A stretch of DNA of 64,000 nucleotides from Legionella jamestowniensis. GTDB lineage: Bacteria; Pseudomonadota; Gammaproteobacteria; Legionellales; Legionellaceae. The stretch is taken from the NCBI RefSeq assembly GCF_001467745.1, contig NZ_LNYG01000013.1:1053354-1117353 (forward strand), given 5' to 3'. The notes under the pieces were generated by a model. The model was not told where the DNA came from and did no database searches. It saw only the letters and a program-made list of their open reading frames with translations. The position numbers were made by a program, and so were the translations under genes. Positions 28,401 to 37,201 of the stretch are shown in pieces (the first letter of the stretch is position 1; every line of letters begins with the position of its first letter).

Positions 28401-28451
28401 GCGGGGTACTCCTGGCTGTTTTTTTTGCTTCCTGATTATTTATCGACGTGA

Positions 28452-28480
28452 ATTATAACGTGCATTGATCGCAGTGGCCA
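28452..28480 (-). promoter_or_regulatory. Candidate sigma70 promoter for the LbtU-like gene
   Basis: Read on the minus strand: -35-like TGGCCA at 28480-28475, 17-base spacer, perfect -10 TATAAT at 28457-28452, about 50 bases before the GTG start. I did not see a convincing Fur box overlapping it. Consensus match only. Confidence 0.45.
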
Positions 28481-28524
28481 GTGTTTGTGCATAATTTTGT
28501 GGGTTGCTTCGATTACATCTGCGT

Positions 28525-28612
28525 CCTACACGCTGCGGCTTGTTTGCGGAGTCTAGTATTTTAGCGCAGTGTTTCTGGATATTGCTGACAAGCAGTGGTA
28601 CGTAGGAGCAGG
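28525..28612. repeat. REP-like dispersed element, degenerate copy
   Basis: The segment contains GCTGCGGCTTGTTTGCGG near 28532-28549 and GACAAGCAGTGGTACGTAGG near 28587-28606. The same order of motifs recurs at 60108-60190 in a better preserved form. It sits between the LbtU-like gene and the first major outer membrane protein gene. Confidence 0.5.
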
Positions 28613-28633
28613 CATTTAGAAATTAATCATTAT

Positions 28634-28657
28634 AAAAAAAGCCCTTAAAGGGCTTTT
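28634..28657 (-). terminator. Intrinsic terminator after the first major outer membrane protein gene
   Basis: On the minus strand AAAAGCCCTT is followed by its complement and a run of seven T. It begins 18 bases after the stop codon at 28675, a textbook rho-independent terminator. Confidence 0.85.
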
Positions 28658-28674
28658 CGAAAATGTGAGGTCTT

Positions 28675-29616
28675 TTAAATATTGCCGACCCATTTTACTC
28701 CGAGGTAAGGACCATAAAGACCGAAATCAGTGTTTTGTAAACAATTGCAGTTAAGATCCATCGCATGTAAAGCATCAAAGTAGTTAATCACTTGATAGCC
28801 ACCCTCAATATTCAATGTGCCATAAGCCATTTCATGCGCATAATTGACGCCAAGCTTCGCCTCCAAACTGGGGACAACCGATTTTTTACTGGCATAAATA
28901 TTCACAGCAACCAAGCCGGAGGGAGCAAGGATAATGCTATTATTGTAGCGACTTGAACCATATAGAATGGATGCAGCACCATTTGCTGTAAGGCTAAAGC
29001 CATTGATGAGATCATAAGAATAATCGATACCAACAACTGGACCAACCCCATTAAAATCAGCATCTTCGTCTCGAGTAAAACCGGCAGGTGCAATGATCGG
29101 TAATGCTATGCCATAAGCATGTTCAACATCACCTCTAATTCGCGCATACTGTAAACCACCATAGAAACGGGCATTTTTCACCATTCCCATATCGACATGT
29201 TGTCCCATCACAAGATTGACTTGATCAAAGCGAGTATCTAGTGAAAGAGCAAAGGGGAACAACACTTCACTAAAGGGGGTAATACCAGCAAAGTTATGAT
29301 GATCGGACTCATTGTCAAAATGAACCCAGGTCATGGTAATGTCATTACCTGTATTAAAATGGTAGGAACCTTCCAGACGGTAGCCCCAATCCCAATCTTC
29401 ATCGACTTCGCGAAGAGCACCCGCTGGAGTATATTCATAACCACGATGAAGGCTATAAACGGGTTGCAAATAAAGCCCTTGCACACCAATATCCCATTTT
29501 TTAGCTTCACAAGGTACGGTCACATCGCCAGGAACACAAGTAGGTCCCATGCTTCCCGCTGATACCAAACTACTTACTGCCAAGCCAAGAATAGCGAGGG
29601 TTATTTTTTTCAACAT
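28675..29616 (-). CDS. Legionella major outer membrane protein family, copy 1
   Basis: A 313-residue porin-like protein with signal peptide (MLKKITLAILGLAVSSLVSA) and mature start GSMGPTCVPGDVTVPCE, a Cys-bearing motif of the Legionella major outer membrane protein family. Aromatic-rich strands follow ([43 protein letters not shown]) and it ends GPYLGVKWVGNI. Family members are abundant, disulfide-linked outer membrane proteins. It lies directly downstream of a close paralogue, from which it is separated by a terminator, so it may have its own promoter. It shares motif order with copy 2 but differs through most loops. Confidence 0.9.
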   Translation of the reverse strand: MLKKITLAILGLAVSSLVSAGSMGPTCVPGDVTVPCEAKKWDIGVQGLYLQPVYSLHRGYEYTPAGALREVDEDWDWGYRLEGSYHFNTGNDITMTWVHFDNESDHHNFAGITPFSEVLFPFALSLDTRFDQVNLVMGQHVDMGMVKNARFYGGLQYARIRGDVEHAYGIALPIIAPAGFTRDEDADFNGVGPVVGIDYSYDLINGFSLTANGAASILYGSSRYNNSIILAPSGLVAVNIYASKKSVVPSLEAKLGVNYAHEMAYGTLNIEGGYQVINYFDALHAMDLNCNCLQNTDFGLYGPYLGVKWVGNI

Positions 29617-29633
29617 TGATCACTCCATCTATC

Positions 29634-29662
29634 AAAAAAAAGCCCATCAACAAGGATGGGCT
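29634..29662 (-). terminator. Intrinsic terminator between the two major outer membrane protein genes
   Basis: On the minus strand AGCCCATC (loop CTTGTT) GATGGGCT is followed by a run of T. It lies 30 bases after the stop of copy 2 and just before the ribosome-binding site of copy 1, so it should limit read-through into copy 1. Confidence 0.85.
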
Positions 29663-29691
29663 TAGTAAGACATATTCCGGTTTTTGGGTAA

Positions 29692-30642
29692 TTAAACGTT
29701 ACCAACCCATTTCAAACCAGCATAAGGACCTTGTAAGGCAAAGTTAGACTCATGGCTCAGACCAGTAACTGGGCTGATGCGATGGTTAGCATTGAAGTAG
29801 TTAACAAACATCCAGCCAGCATCCAGAGTCAAATCACCTTGTGCCATAGCATAAGTGTATTTAGCACCCAGTTTAGCTTCCAACTCAGGAACGATTGTTG
29901 TTTTAGAACCAGAAGTAGTAGCTACTAAGAAACCGCCTGCACCAAATGCACCGTTGAACTTAGAGTCACCAACCAGAATTGCAGCGGCACCATTTCCGTA
30001 AATAGCAAAGCCATTACCGAAATTGTAGGTCATGTCCATACCAGTACGAGGACCAAAGCCGTTGAACTCGTGATCACCAGTTACAGAGAAACCAGTCAAT
30101 ACAGAAGCTGGTGGAATGTAACCAGATGCAGTCAGTTCATGTTCGATGCGAGCATATTGAACACCAGCATGGAAACGGATGTCTTTGAACTCACCGAAAT
30201 CAACGTGTTGACCGAATTCTAAGTTAACAGCATCCCACTTAGGTTCGAAATGATGGCTACCATAGAAAGGACCGCCAACGCCATCAAGGAACACACCAGC
30301 AAAACCAGTGTCAGTATCTTTGTTCCAGTGGTACCAGTTCAGGTTCAAGTCGTTACCAGTATTAAAGTGGTAAGAACCTTCTAATTTGAAGCCCCATCCC
30401 CAATCTGGATCTAAATCACGATAGTGAGTAGTAATACCATCTGGAGCAGTTATGAAAGGATAGTCGAAAGAGGCATCATATGCTGGTTGCAGGTACAGAG
30501 CATACACACCGAAGTCCCAAGCTGTTCTTTCGCAAGGAACAGTAACATTACCAGGGGTACAAACAGGACCCATGGTACCAGCAAATACTGCACTGCTACC
30601 TAAAGCAAGAACAGCTACCGCTGTTTTTTTCAGATTTAACAT
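29692..30642 (-). CDS. Legionella major outer membrane protein family, copy 2
   Basis: A 316-residue paralogue of copy 1 with signal peptide ending AVFA and mature start [17 protein letters not shown]. The same strand motifs recur ([44 protein letters not shown]) with the end [12 protein letters not shown]. The coding strand is notably enriched in preferred codons compared with neighbours, and a near-consensus promoter stands upstream; both fit a highly expressed envelope protein. Shine-Dalgarno GGAGATGAAGC precedes the ATG. It is the better candidate for the principal porin of the pair. Confidence 0.92.
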   Translation of the reverse strand: MLNLKKTAVAVLALGSSAVFAGTMGPVCTPGNVTVPCERTAWDFGVYALYLQPAYDASFDYPFITAPDGITTHYRDLDPDWGWGFKLEGSYHFNTGNDLNLNWYHWNKDTDTGFAGVFLDGVGGPFYGSHHFEPKWDAVNLEFGQHVDFGEFKDIRFHAGVQYARIEHELTASGYIPPASVLTGFSVTGDHEFNGFGPRTGMDMTYNFGNGFAIYGNGAAAILVGDSKFNGAFGAGGFLVATTSGSKTTIVPELEAKLGAKYTYAMAQGDLTLDAGWMFVNYFNANHRISPVTGLSHESNFALQGPYAGLKWVGNV

Positions 30643-31050
30643 GCTTCATCTCCACTTTTTTATTATTAATTTCCCGTTTAGCCGTCAAACCACAACATGG
30701 TGTTGACTATAGTACGCAATCATCGCTCTATCCGAGAACGTACATGGTCAGATTATCAAGCGCTACTTTGTCAAAGTCAACACTATTTCCACAAAAATTC
30801 TCTATAAATTCGATAATTTAGTTGACCCAATAAACAAATTTGCCACTTCGACACCCAAACAAGCTATTTTTTAACCACTTGCCTAATTATCAGATGACAA
30901 AATTTTTTATTCTTAAAAGATCAATCGGAAAAATCAAAATTCTTCACTAAAATCATCTTAATGAAGAGAGAATTTTTCTAATTAGTAACCTGACTTATTT
31001 TCTGACTGTAACAGATAAAAGGTTAAAGGTGAATTTTTTTTTGATTAATT
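30643..31050. other. AT-rich intergenic region upstream of the major porin gene
   Basis: The 408-base gap carries the promoter at 30752-30780 and a leader of about 100 bases. The remainder toward motY is very AT-rich, with no open frame that looks coding and no tRNA-like or small-RNA terminator structure I can identify. Confidence 0.5.
30752..30780 (-). promoter_or_regulatory. Strong sigma70 promoter of major outer membrane protein copy 2
   Basis: Read on the minus strand: -35 TTGACT at 30780-30775, a spacer of exactly 17 bases, and -10 GATAAT at 30757-30752. Transcription would start near 30745, giving a 5' leader of about 100 bases. Confidence 0.65.
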
Positions 31051-31938
31051 TCAATTATTTGATTTAATTATCTTTACGACAGCCCGCCGATTTAGTGTTC
31101 TACCGGCTTCCGAATCATTAGGGGCTACTGGATCTTTAATGCCATACCAGGTTACCGCTAAACGCTCAGCACTCACGCCCTGGCTTTGTAAGTAATTGGC
31201 AACTGCTTTGGCCCGTGCCTCTGATACCGCATTATTATAGGATTTGCGCCCGGTCTCATCGGTGTAGCCAGCTATCTTAATTTTCTTCACTTGGTGATCA
31301 GCACGAAAATAAATGGCTACTTTCCTCAATTGTACTTTTGCTTCATCATTTAATTCAAAATTATCGGAATCAAAATAGATAATACTGGTTTTAACACTTT
31401 CATAATCAAAAGGAAGCAAATTACTCAGGCAGTGCTGATATTTGGCATAGACTGGTTGAAATCGAATAGGTGAAAGAGCAACAGTCACAGGAAATCCTTC
31501 CTCGGATTGATATTCAAATTTGGCTTGGAAACCCTCTGCCAGATAAGTTAACATCTTCAAAGTCGGTTCACGTGGTAAATAAAGACCATATTGGCCAGGA
31601 TTGACCGTAGTTTTACTAATAAAATAAGATTTACCATAAGGTTTCCAGACGGGAGGGGTTGCATAGACAACCGCTGGTAATTGCTTTTGCACTTGTTGCC
31701 ATTTACTTAAAATAAAGTGTGGGGATTTGGCTGCATACTGTTCGAAATACGCAATTCCATAATTAGGAACAGTCAGTGCCAAGCCGCACCGCAATTTATT
31801 GCCACTCATTCGCCAATTTTCATCACCCATGGGACTGGCATAATCAACATGGACAATGGCATAGGCACTTACAGGGAGCAGCCAGCATAACATTGCAATT
31901 CTTAACCAACCTCGTATGACAGACTGTATGGATGTCAT
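31051..31938 (-). CDS. motY: MotY-like OmpA-family flagellar stator-associated protein
   Basis: A 295-residue exported protein. After a signal peptide (ending VSAYA) comes a domain with the MotY layout (LRCGLALTVPNYGIAYFEQYA; PPVWKPYGKSYFISKTTV; CLSNLLPFDYESVKTSIIYFDSD), then an OmpA peptidoglycan-binding domain with KKIKIAGYTDETG and SEARAKAVANYLQSQGV and NRRAVV. In Vibrio and Pseudomonas MotY forms the T-ring that holds the stator at the basal body. No other flagellar gene is nearby. The start overlaps the longest possible pyrC frame, but the pyrC start is internal, so the genes are simply divergent. Confidence 0.82.
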   Translation of the reverse strand: MTSIQSVIRGWLRIAMLCWLLPVSAYAIVHVDYASPMGDENWRMSGNKLRCGLALTVPNYGIAYFEQYAAKSPHFILSKWQQVQKQLPAVVYATPPVWKPYGKSYFISKTTVNPGQYGLYLPREPTLKMLTYLAEGFQAKFEYQSEEGFPVTVALSPIRFQPVYAKYQHCLSNLLPFDYESVKTSIIYFDSDNFELNDEAKVQLRKVAIYFRADHQVKKIKIAGYTDETGRKSYNNAVSEARAKAVANYLQSQGVSAERLAVTWYGIKDPVAPNDSEAGRTLNRRAVVKIIKSNN

Positions 31939-32009
31939 TTTTTGCTCATCCCGTCTCGCAAATTCATGTTATGCTTCAAATATCGGCAAATTTAGCGGAA
32001 CCTTTATTT

Positions 32010-33044
32010 ATGGAATGTATTACGATTACACGCCCTGATGATTGGCATGTTCATTTTCGTGACGGAGACTATCTAAAAGATACTGTCCCTGCGACAGCGC
32101 AACATTTTTCACGAGCACTGGTTATGCCCAATCTTAAACCAGCACTTACTACCATTCATGATCTTATCGATTATCAACAACGTATTCTTTCTGCTTTACC
32201 CAAAGCATCGACATTTTCACCTTATATGACGATCTATCTTAACGAGTCTGTTACGGCTGAAGAGCTAGCCCGTGTAAAACATTACCCTTCCATCTTGGGT
32301 GCAAAGCTTTATCCTGCAGGGGCAACAACGAATTCTGAAGCAGGTGTTAATTCTTTACGCGCCCTCTATCCTTTATTTGAAGTGATGCAAACTGAAGACT
32401 TAGTCCTGCAAATTCACGGGGAAACGACACAAGGTGATATTTTTCATCGTGAAGCAGCGTTCATTGACAATGATTTAATGCCCTTAATCCGTAATTTCCC
32501 CAAGCTACGCATTATCCTTGAACATATATCAACTAAAGCCGCAGTAGAATTCATTCAACAAGCACCCGATACGGTCGCAGCCACAGTGACGGTGCATCAT
32601 TTAATGTATAATCGCAACCATTTATTAGCTGGTGGAATTAAGCCTCATTATTATTGTCTGCCTATATTAAAACGAGACACCGATCAGCATGCTCTGCGAA
32701 CAGCGGCAGTAAGCGGCAATCCCAAATTTTTTGCCGGTACCGATAGTGCCCCTCATGCAGTAGCCAGTAAACAAAGCGCTTGTGGCTGTGCCGGTATTTT
32801 TTCGGCTCCGTATGCAGTGGCTTTGTATGCCCAAGTTTTTGAAGAATTAAATGGTTTACACAAACTGGATGCTTTTTTAAGTCGTTTTGGCGCCGAATTT
32901 TATCAATTACCGTTTAATAAAGAGCAACTCACTTTAAAAAAATCTCCCCAGCTTGTACCTGCAATACTTCCCTTTGGTGCAGATAAGGTTATTCCTATTG
33001 CTGCTGGAGAAACCTTACCATGGAGTATTCATGACGCTGCCTGA
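32010..33044 (+). CDS. pyrC: Dihydroorotase (class II)
   Basis: Cyclises carbamoyl aspartate to dihydroorotate in pyrimidine synthesis; a zinc amidohydrolase. From ATG 32010 it is 344 residues, the usual length. The start RPDDWHVHFRDGD contains the first metal-binding HxH; KLYPAG carries the carboxylated Lys; QIHGE and LEHIST supply further His ligands; GTDSAPH has the catalytic Asp. The frame is open to 31932, but the extension would overlap motY and precede the conserved start. The last 14 bases overlap the start of rnt, suggesting translational coupling. Confidence 0.95.
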   Translation: MECITITRPDDWHVHFRDGDYLKDTVPATAQHFSRALVMPNLKPALTTIHDLIDYQQRILSALPKASTFSPYMTIYLNESVTAEELARVKHYPSILGAKLYPAGATTNSEAGVNSLRALYPLFEVMQTEDLVLQIHGETTQGDIFHREAAFIDNDLMPLIRNFPKLRIILEHISTKAAVEFIQQAPDTVAATVTVHHLMYNRNHLLAGGIKPHYYCLPILKRDTDQHALRTAAVSGNPKFFAGTDSAPHAVASKQSACGCAGIFSAPYAVALYAQVFEELNGLHKLDAFLSRFGAEFYQLPFNKEQLTLKKSPQLVPAILPFGADKVIPIAAGETLPWSIHDAA

Positions 33045-33675
33045 TAGTATTTTTTGCTCGCAATTTAAAGAAAGATTTCGAGGTTTTTTGCCGGTAGTCG
33101 TCGATTTGGAAACAGCCGGAGTCGACCCTTTTAAAAATGCGCTTCTTGAAATGTGCATTGTTCTCATCCAAATTGACAGTGAGGGTATTTTTGCCCCACA
33201 AGCGACCTATTTTGAACACATCCTTCCCTTTGAAGGCGCAGAGCTTGATAAAAAATCACTTGACTTCATCCAAGTTGACCCTTATCAACCCCTAAGGTTT
33301 GCCATTGAAGAAAAAGAAGCACTAAAAAATCTTTTTGCACCTATTAATCGGGCACTGAAAGAACACCAATGCCAAAAGGCCGTTCTCGTCGGACATAATG
33401 CCTGGTTTGATTTACTCTTTATAAAAGAAGCCGTGAAGAGGACTGGCGTTAAATCCCCCTTTCACTCCTTTACCTGCTTTGACACAGCCACTCTTTCAGG
33501 GCTTATTTACGGACAAACTGTATTGTCAAAAGCAACCAAGGCTGCAGGAATTGATTTTAATGCAAATGAAGCACATTCAGCGGTTTATGATGCAGAAAAA
33601 ACAGCAGAGTTATTTTGCACCATGCTTAATACATGGCGCAAAATTCATATGAATTATTATAAGTCATCTGAATGA
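33031..33675 (+). CDS. rnt: Ribonuclease T
   Basis: A DEDD-family 3'-5' exoribonuclease that trims tRNA CCA ends and matures stable RNAs. At 214 residues from ATG 33031 it equals the E. coli length. Motifs: VVVDLETAG (ExoI, DxE), VGHNAWFDLLFI (ExoII) and EAHSAVYDAEKTAELF (ExoIII, HxxxxD). Its start overlaps pyrC by 14 bases, and its last 19 bases overlap the convergent peroxiredoxin gene tail to tail. Confidence 0.94.
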   Translation: MTLPDSIFCSQFKERFRGFLPVVVDLETAGVDPFKNALLEMCIVLIQIDSEGIFAPQATYFEHILPFEGAELDKKSLDFIQVDPYQPLRFAIEEKEALKNLFAPINRALKEHQCQKAVLVGHNAWFDLLFIKEAVKRTGVKSPFHSFTCFDTATLSGLIYGQTVLSKATKAAGIDFNANEAHSAVYDAEKTAELFCTMLNTWRKIHMNYYKSSE

Positions 33676-34262
33676 GAAGATAGGTATTCTGCAACTCCTT
33701 TGGGAGAGGCCTTCATGCCTGCCTTACCTTTTTGCCAGCCAGCAGGGCAAACCTCTCCATGCTCCTCAAAAAATTGAACCGCATCAATGATGCGAAGGAT
33801 TTCATCGATGTTACGGCCAATCGGTAGGTCGTTAACGATTTGCGAACGCACAACACCATTCTTATCAATGACAAACGCGCCACGAAATGCTACACCAGCA
33901 ACCGGATGTTCGACGCCATAAGATTGGCAAATTGTATGTGTCATGTCTGCAGCCATCGTAAAATTTACATGACCAATACCACCGTCTTTAACAGAAGTGT
34001 TACGGTAAGCATTATGGGTAAATTGTGAATCGATAGAGACTGTAACCACTTCAACGCCACGACGTTTAAATTCATCCATACGATGATGCAGTGCTATTAA
34101 CTCTGAAGGGCATACGAAAGTAAAATCCAAGGGATAGAAAAATACCAACCCATATTTTCCCTTTATGGAATCATGCAAATTAAATTTGTCTGTAATTTCC
34201 CCATTAGCCAATACTGCAGGTACAGTAAAATCAGGGGCTTTGCGTCCAACTAAAACACTCAT
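33657..34262 (-). CDS. Typical 2-Cys peroxiredoxin (AhpC/Tsa type)
   Basis: Reduces hydrogen peroxide and organic hydroperoxides. The 201-residue protein has the peroxidatic Cys in FTFVCPSEL and the resolving Cys in EVCPAGWQKG, with the C-terminal YF-like helix replaced by EYLSSHSD. An AhpC-type enzyme usually needs AhpF, AhpD or thioredoxin as a reductant; none lies here, but a monothiol glutaredoxin gene is immediately upstream on the same strand (42 bases), forming a likely redox operon. Shine-Dalgarno AAGGAGACAT precedes ATG 34262. Confidence 0.94.
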   Translation of the reverse strand: MSVLVGRKAPDFTVPAVLANGEITDKFNLHDSIKGKYGLVFFYPLDFTFVCPSELIALHHRMDEFKRRGVEVVTVSIDSQFTHNAYRNTSVKDGGIGHVNFTMAADMTHTICQSYGVEHPVAGVAFRGAFVIDKNGVVRSQIVNDLPIGRNIDEILRIIDAVQFFEEHGEVCPAGWQKGKAGMKASPKGVAEYLSSHSDDL

Positions 34263-34304
34263 CTATGTCTCCTTTAGAAGCGCACCAAGTACGCATATTA
34301 AGTT

Positions 34305-34637
34305 TTAAAGTGCGACAGCTTCACGTAATAACGATTCTAACTCACCTTGTTGATAAAGCTCCGCAATGATATCTGAACCACCAATTAACTCACCTTTTAC
34401 ATATAACTGCGGAAAAGTAGGCCAATCGGCATATTGCGGCAGGGTTTGACGGATATCTGGATTAGCAAGCACATCCACATAAGCAAAATTCACCCCGCAA
34501 GCATCGATACATTGTACAGCACGCGCGGAAAAACCGCATTGAGGCATTTTAGGAGTACCCTTCATATAAAGTAGTATTGCGTTATCTGCAATTTGTTGTT
34601 TAATCTTTTCTATTGTATCCACTGGGTCACCTGTCAT
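34305..34637 (-). CDS. grxD: Monothiol glutaredoxin (Grx4/GrxD family)
   Basis: A CGFS-type monothiol glutaredoxin of 110 residues involved in carrying and sensing iron-sulfur clusters. Signatures: KGTPKMPQCGFSARAVQ with the CGFS active site, WPTFPQLYVKGELIGGSDI with the TVP-like cis-Pro loop and the GG glutathione-binding motif. It lies between peroxiredoxin (downstream, same strand) and the divergent Fe-superoxide dismutase gene, fitting an iron and oxidative-stress neighbourhood. Confidence 0.94.
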   Translation of the reverse strand: MTGDPVDTIEKIKQQIADNAILLYMKGTPKMPQCGFSARAVQCIDACGVNFAYVDVLANPDIRQTLPQYADWPTFPQLYVKGELIGGSDIIAELYQQGELESLLREAVAL

Positions 34638-34791
34638 AAAACCAAATAAAATAAGCCAATATTAATTATGGCGAAAATGAGATCAATTCGCAACTCCCTT
34701 AAGTAAAAGGGCTTATTAAAGACTTAGTCTAACATTGAATATGTTTACCTTCCTGCTAAACTTAACATTCTTTTAAATTGGGAGACTAAAA

Positions 34792-35370
34792 ATGGCTTTT
34801 ACACTACCACCACTACCTTATGCTATGGATGCTTTAGAGCCACATATATCCAAGGAAACCTTAGAATATCACTATGGCAAACACCACAGTGCTTATGTAG
34901 CCAATCTAAACAAGTTGATTCCTGGCACCGAATTTGAAAATCTTAGTCTTGAAGAAATTATCAAAAAAGCGTCAGGTGGCATTTTTAATAATGCAGCGCA
35001 AGTATGGAATCATACTTTTTATTGGCATTGCTTAAGTCCAAATGGTGGTGGCGAACCTACTGGTAAAATTGGTGATGCAATAGGTAAGCACTTTGGTTCT
35101 TTTGAAAAATTTAAAGAGGAATTTTCTCAAGTTGCTGCCACCACGTTTGGCTCAGGCTGGGCATGGCTCGTTCAAGATAATAAAGGGGCGCTTAAAATCA
35201 TAAACACCAGTAATGCAGGCACTCCAATGACAGAGGGTTTAAAGGCTTTATTAACTTGTGATGTATGGGAACATGCTTATTATATTGACTACCGTAACGC
35301 TCGTCCTGAATATATTAAAGAGTTCTGGTCACTCGTTAATTGGGATTTTGTAGCGAGTAACTTGGGTTAA
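34792..35370 (+). CDS. sodB: Iron superoxide dismutase
   Basis: Cytoplasmic Fe-SOD of 192 residues that dismutates superoxide. Metal ligands are visible: His in [13 protein letters not shown], His in [11 protein letters not shown], Asp and His in [13 protein letters not shown]. The sequences [14 protein letters not shown] and [13 protein letters not shown] (with residues favouring Fe over Mn) support Fe specificity. Shine-Dalgarno GGGAG precedes the ATG. It is divergent from grxD across a 154-base gap in which I saw no obvious operator. Confidence 0.95.
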   Translation: MAFTLPPLPYAMDALEPHISKETLEYHYGKHHSAYVANLNKLIPGTEFENLSLEEIIKKASGGIFNNAAQVWNHTFYWHCLSPNGGGEPTGKIGDAIGKHFGSFEKFKEEFSQVAATTFGSGWAWLVQDNKGALKIINTSNAGTPMTEGLKALLTCDVWEHAYYIDYRNARPEYIKEFWSLVNWDFVASNLG

Positions 35371-35419
35371 TTCACCATTCAGTCGCTTTATTAATAAAGG
35401 CAACAAACAAGGAGTTTTC

Positions 35420-36601
35420 ATGGCACTAATCACCAGCTATAACCCTCTACCTGTCAGTTTTACGCATGGAGAAGGCGTTTGGTTATACGATGATCAAGGT
35501 AAAGCTTATCTTGATGCTTTAAGCGGTATTGCTGTTTGTGGATTAGGCCATGCACATCCCGATGTTACGCGTACCATTCAACAACAGGCCACAAAATTGC
35601 TCCATACGTCAAATGCCTATCATATTAAAGAGCAAGAATTACTCGCCGAAAAGTTAACGTCCATGTGCGACATGAAACAAGCTTTTTTTGCCAACTCAGG
35701 GGCAGAAGCGAATGAAGCAGCAATCAAGTTGACACGCCTCTATGGCCATAAAAAAGGCATTGAAACGCCATCAATTATTGTGATGGAGAGGGCTTTTCAT
35801 GGTCGCACGATGGCAACATTAACCGCTTCAGGCAGTCGCAAGGTACAAGCTGGCTTTGAGCCTTTTGTTCCAGGTTTCATTCGAGCCCCTTTTAATGATA
35901 TTGAAGCCATCCATACCATTGCAGCCAACCGTGATGACGTTGTAGCCGTTATGATTGAGCCTATCCAAGGTGAAGGTGGAATTTATGTGGCCGATGACAC
36001 CTATTTACGAGCACTTGCCGGGTTATGCAAAAAGCACGACTGGCTACTCATATTGGATGAAATTCAAACAGGGAATGGCCGAACCGGTAAATATTTTGAC
36101 TATATGCATTACGGCATTCAACCCGATATCCTTACCACCGCCAAAGGGCTGGGGAATGGCATTCCGATTAGTGTTTGTTTAATGGGAGAAAAAGCCAGTG
36201 ATTTGTTTAAACCTGGCAACCACGGTTCAACCTTCGGTGGCAATCCCTTTGCTTGTGCCACCGCACTGACGGTTTTAGAAGTGATTGAACAACATAAGCT
36301 ATGTGATCTTGTTACTCATAACAGTGCGATTTTAAGAGAGAAGTTAATGCAGGAACTTGGGGACCATCCTGGTATTCGCGCTCTTCGAGGTAAAGGGTAC
36401 ATGTTGGGTATCGAGCTTGACAGGCCTGCCAATGATGCCAGAGCGATTGGCCTGGAAAATGGGGTGCTTTTTAATGTTACCGCGGACACTGTCATCCGGC
36501 TGCTGCCACCTTTAATTATTAGTGAAGAAGAGATTGAAGAATTAGTCTTAAGACTGGCCAAAACAATAATGCAATTTTTTGAAAAAAATAATAATGGATA
36601 A
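35420..36601 (+). CDS. argD: Acetylornithine / succinyldiaminopimelate aminotransferase family protein
   Basis: A class III PLP aminotransferase of 393 residues in arginine (and possibly lysine) synthesis. Visible: FANSGAEANEAAIKL (phosphate-binding region), AFHGRTMATL, EPIQGEGGIYV, DEIQTGNGRTG with the PLP-ring Asp, TTAKGLGNGIPIS with the PLP Lys, and the C-terminal LLPPLIIS. Shine-Dalgarno AAGGAG precedes the ATG. Its last 8 bases overlap the start of a GNAT gene. No other arg genes are here, so the substrate is taken from family similarity. Confidence 0.92.
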   Translation: MALITSYNPLPVSFTHGEGVWLYDDQGKAYLDALSGIAVCGLGHAHPDVTRTIQQQATKLLHTSNAYHIKEQELLAEKLTSMCDMKQAFFANSGAEANEAAIKLTRLYGHKKGIETPSIIVMERAFHGRTMATLTASGSRKVQAGFEPFVPGFIRAPFNDIEAIHTIAANRDDVVAVMIEPIQGEGGIYVADDTYLRALAGLCKKHDWLLILDEIQTGNGRTGKYFDYMHYGIQPDILTTAKGLGNGIPISVCLMGEKASDLFKPGNHGSTFGGNPFACATALTVLEVIEQHKLCDLVTHNSAILREKLMQELGDHPGIRALRGKGYMLGIELDRPANDARAIGLENGVLFNVTADTVIRLLPPLIISEEEIEELVLRLAKTIMQFFEKNNNG

Positions 36602-37199
36602 AATCATTGCAGTACGCAGTTTACAACCCGATGACTTAGCGACTGCTGTCGCCACTTTAACAAAAGCTTTCGCAAAAGACCCGGTTATGCAATGGATCTT
36701 TGGCGAAGATTATCAGCTAAAAGCACCAGCAATGTTTGAAGCAATTACACGTTATTGTATGTTATATGGTAAGGCCTTTTGTACAACTGGCATGGAGGCT
36801 GTAGCACTTCGAAAATGCCCTACCGATAAAAAATTTTCCTGGTGGAAAGCATTTCGTGCTGGCTTTTTCACCCTCCCCAAAGCCATGGGAAATAAAGCAT
36901 TTAAACGCCTCATGCTGTTTGATGATTTAACTCAAAAAGAACGTAAAAAACATATGGGTAACAACTCCTTTTGGTATTGCTGGTGTCTTGCCACACAACC
37001 CGATTATCAGGGAAAAGGTTACGGTACTGCCTTAATGAACTACACTTTTGACTTGGCAAAGCAAAGTGGTTTTCCTTGCTATCTGGAAACTGCAACCGCT
37101 AAAAACCAGGCTCTTTATGAAAAAAATGGTTATGTGAAATTGTCTGAATTTTATTTACCAGACAACGAGGTAAAAATTATCTCAATGCTTAGGGAGTAA
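36594..37199 (+). CDS. GNAT-family N-acetyltransferase
   Basis: A 201-residue acetyl-CoA-dependent transferase. The cofactor-binding motif A is visible as QPDYQGKGYGTALMNYTF (Q/RxxGxG/A), followed by CYLETATAKNQALYEKNGY, typical of GNAT motif B. The N-terminal third (VRSLQPDDLATAVATL) is the usual beta1-alpha1 unit. ATG 36594 overlaps the argD stop (ATGGATAA), so translation is likely coupled; a TTG 15 bases upstream is a weaker choice. The acceptor substrate is unknown. Confidence 0.85.
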   Translation: MDKIIAVRSLQPDDLATAVATLTKAFAKDPVMQWIFGEDYQLKAPAMFEAITRYCMLYGKAFCTTGMEAVALRKCPTDKKFSWWKAFRAGFFTLPKAMGNKAFKRLMLFDDLTQKERKKHMGNNSFWYCWCLATQPDYQGKGYGTALMNYTFDLAKQSGFPCYLETATAKNQALYEKNGYVKLSEFYLPDNEVKIISMLRE

Positions 37200-37201
37200 A
37201 C

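Noticed and set aside
31932-32009. Extension of pyrC to 31932
   Set aside because: It would overlap motY and adds residues unlike any dihydroorotase start.
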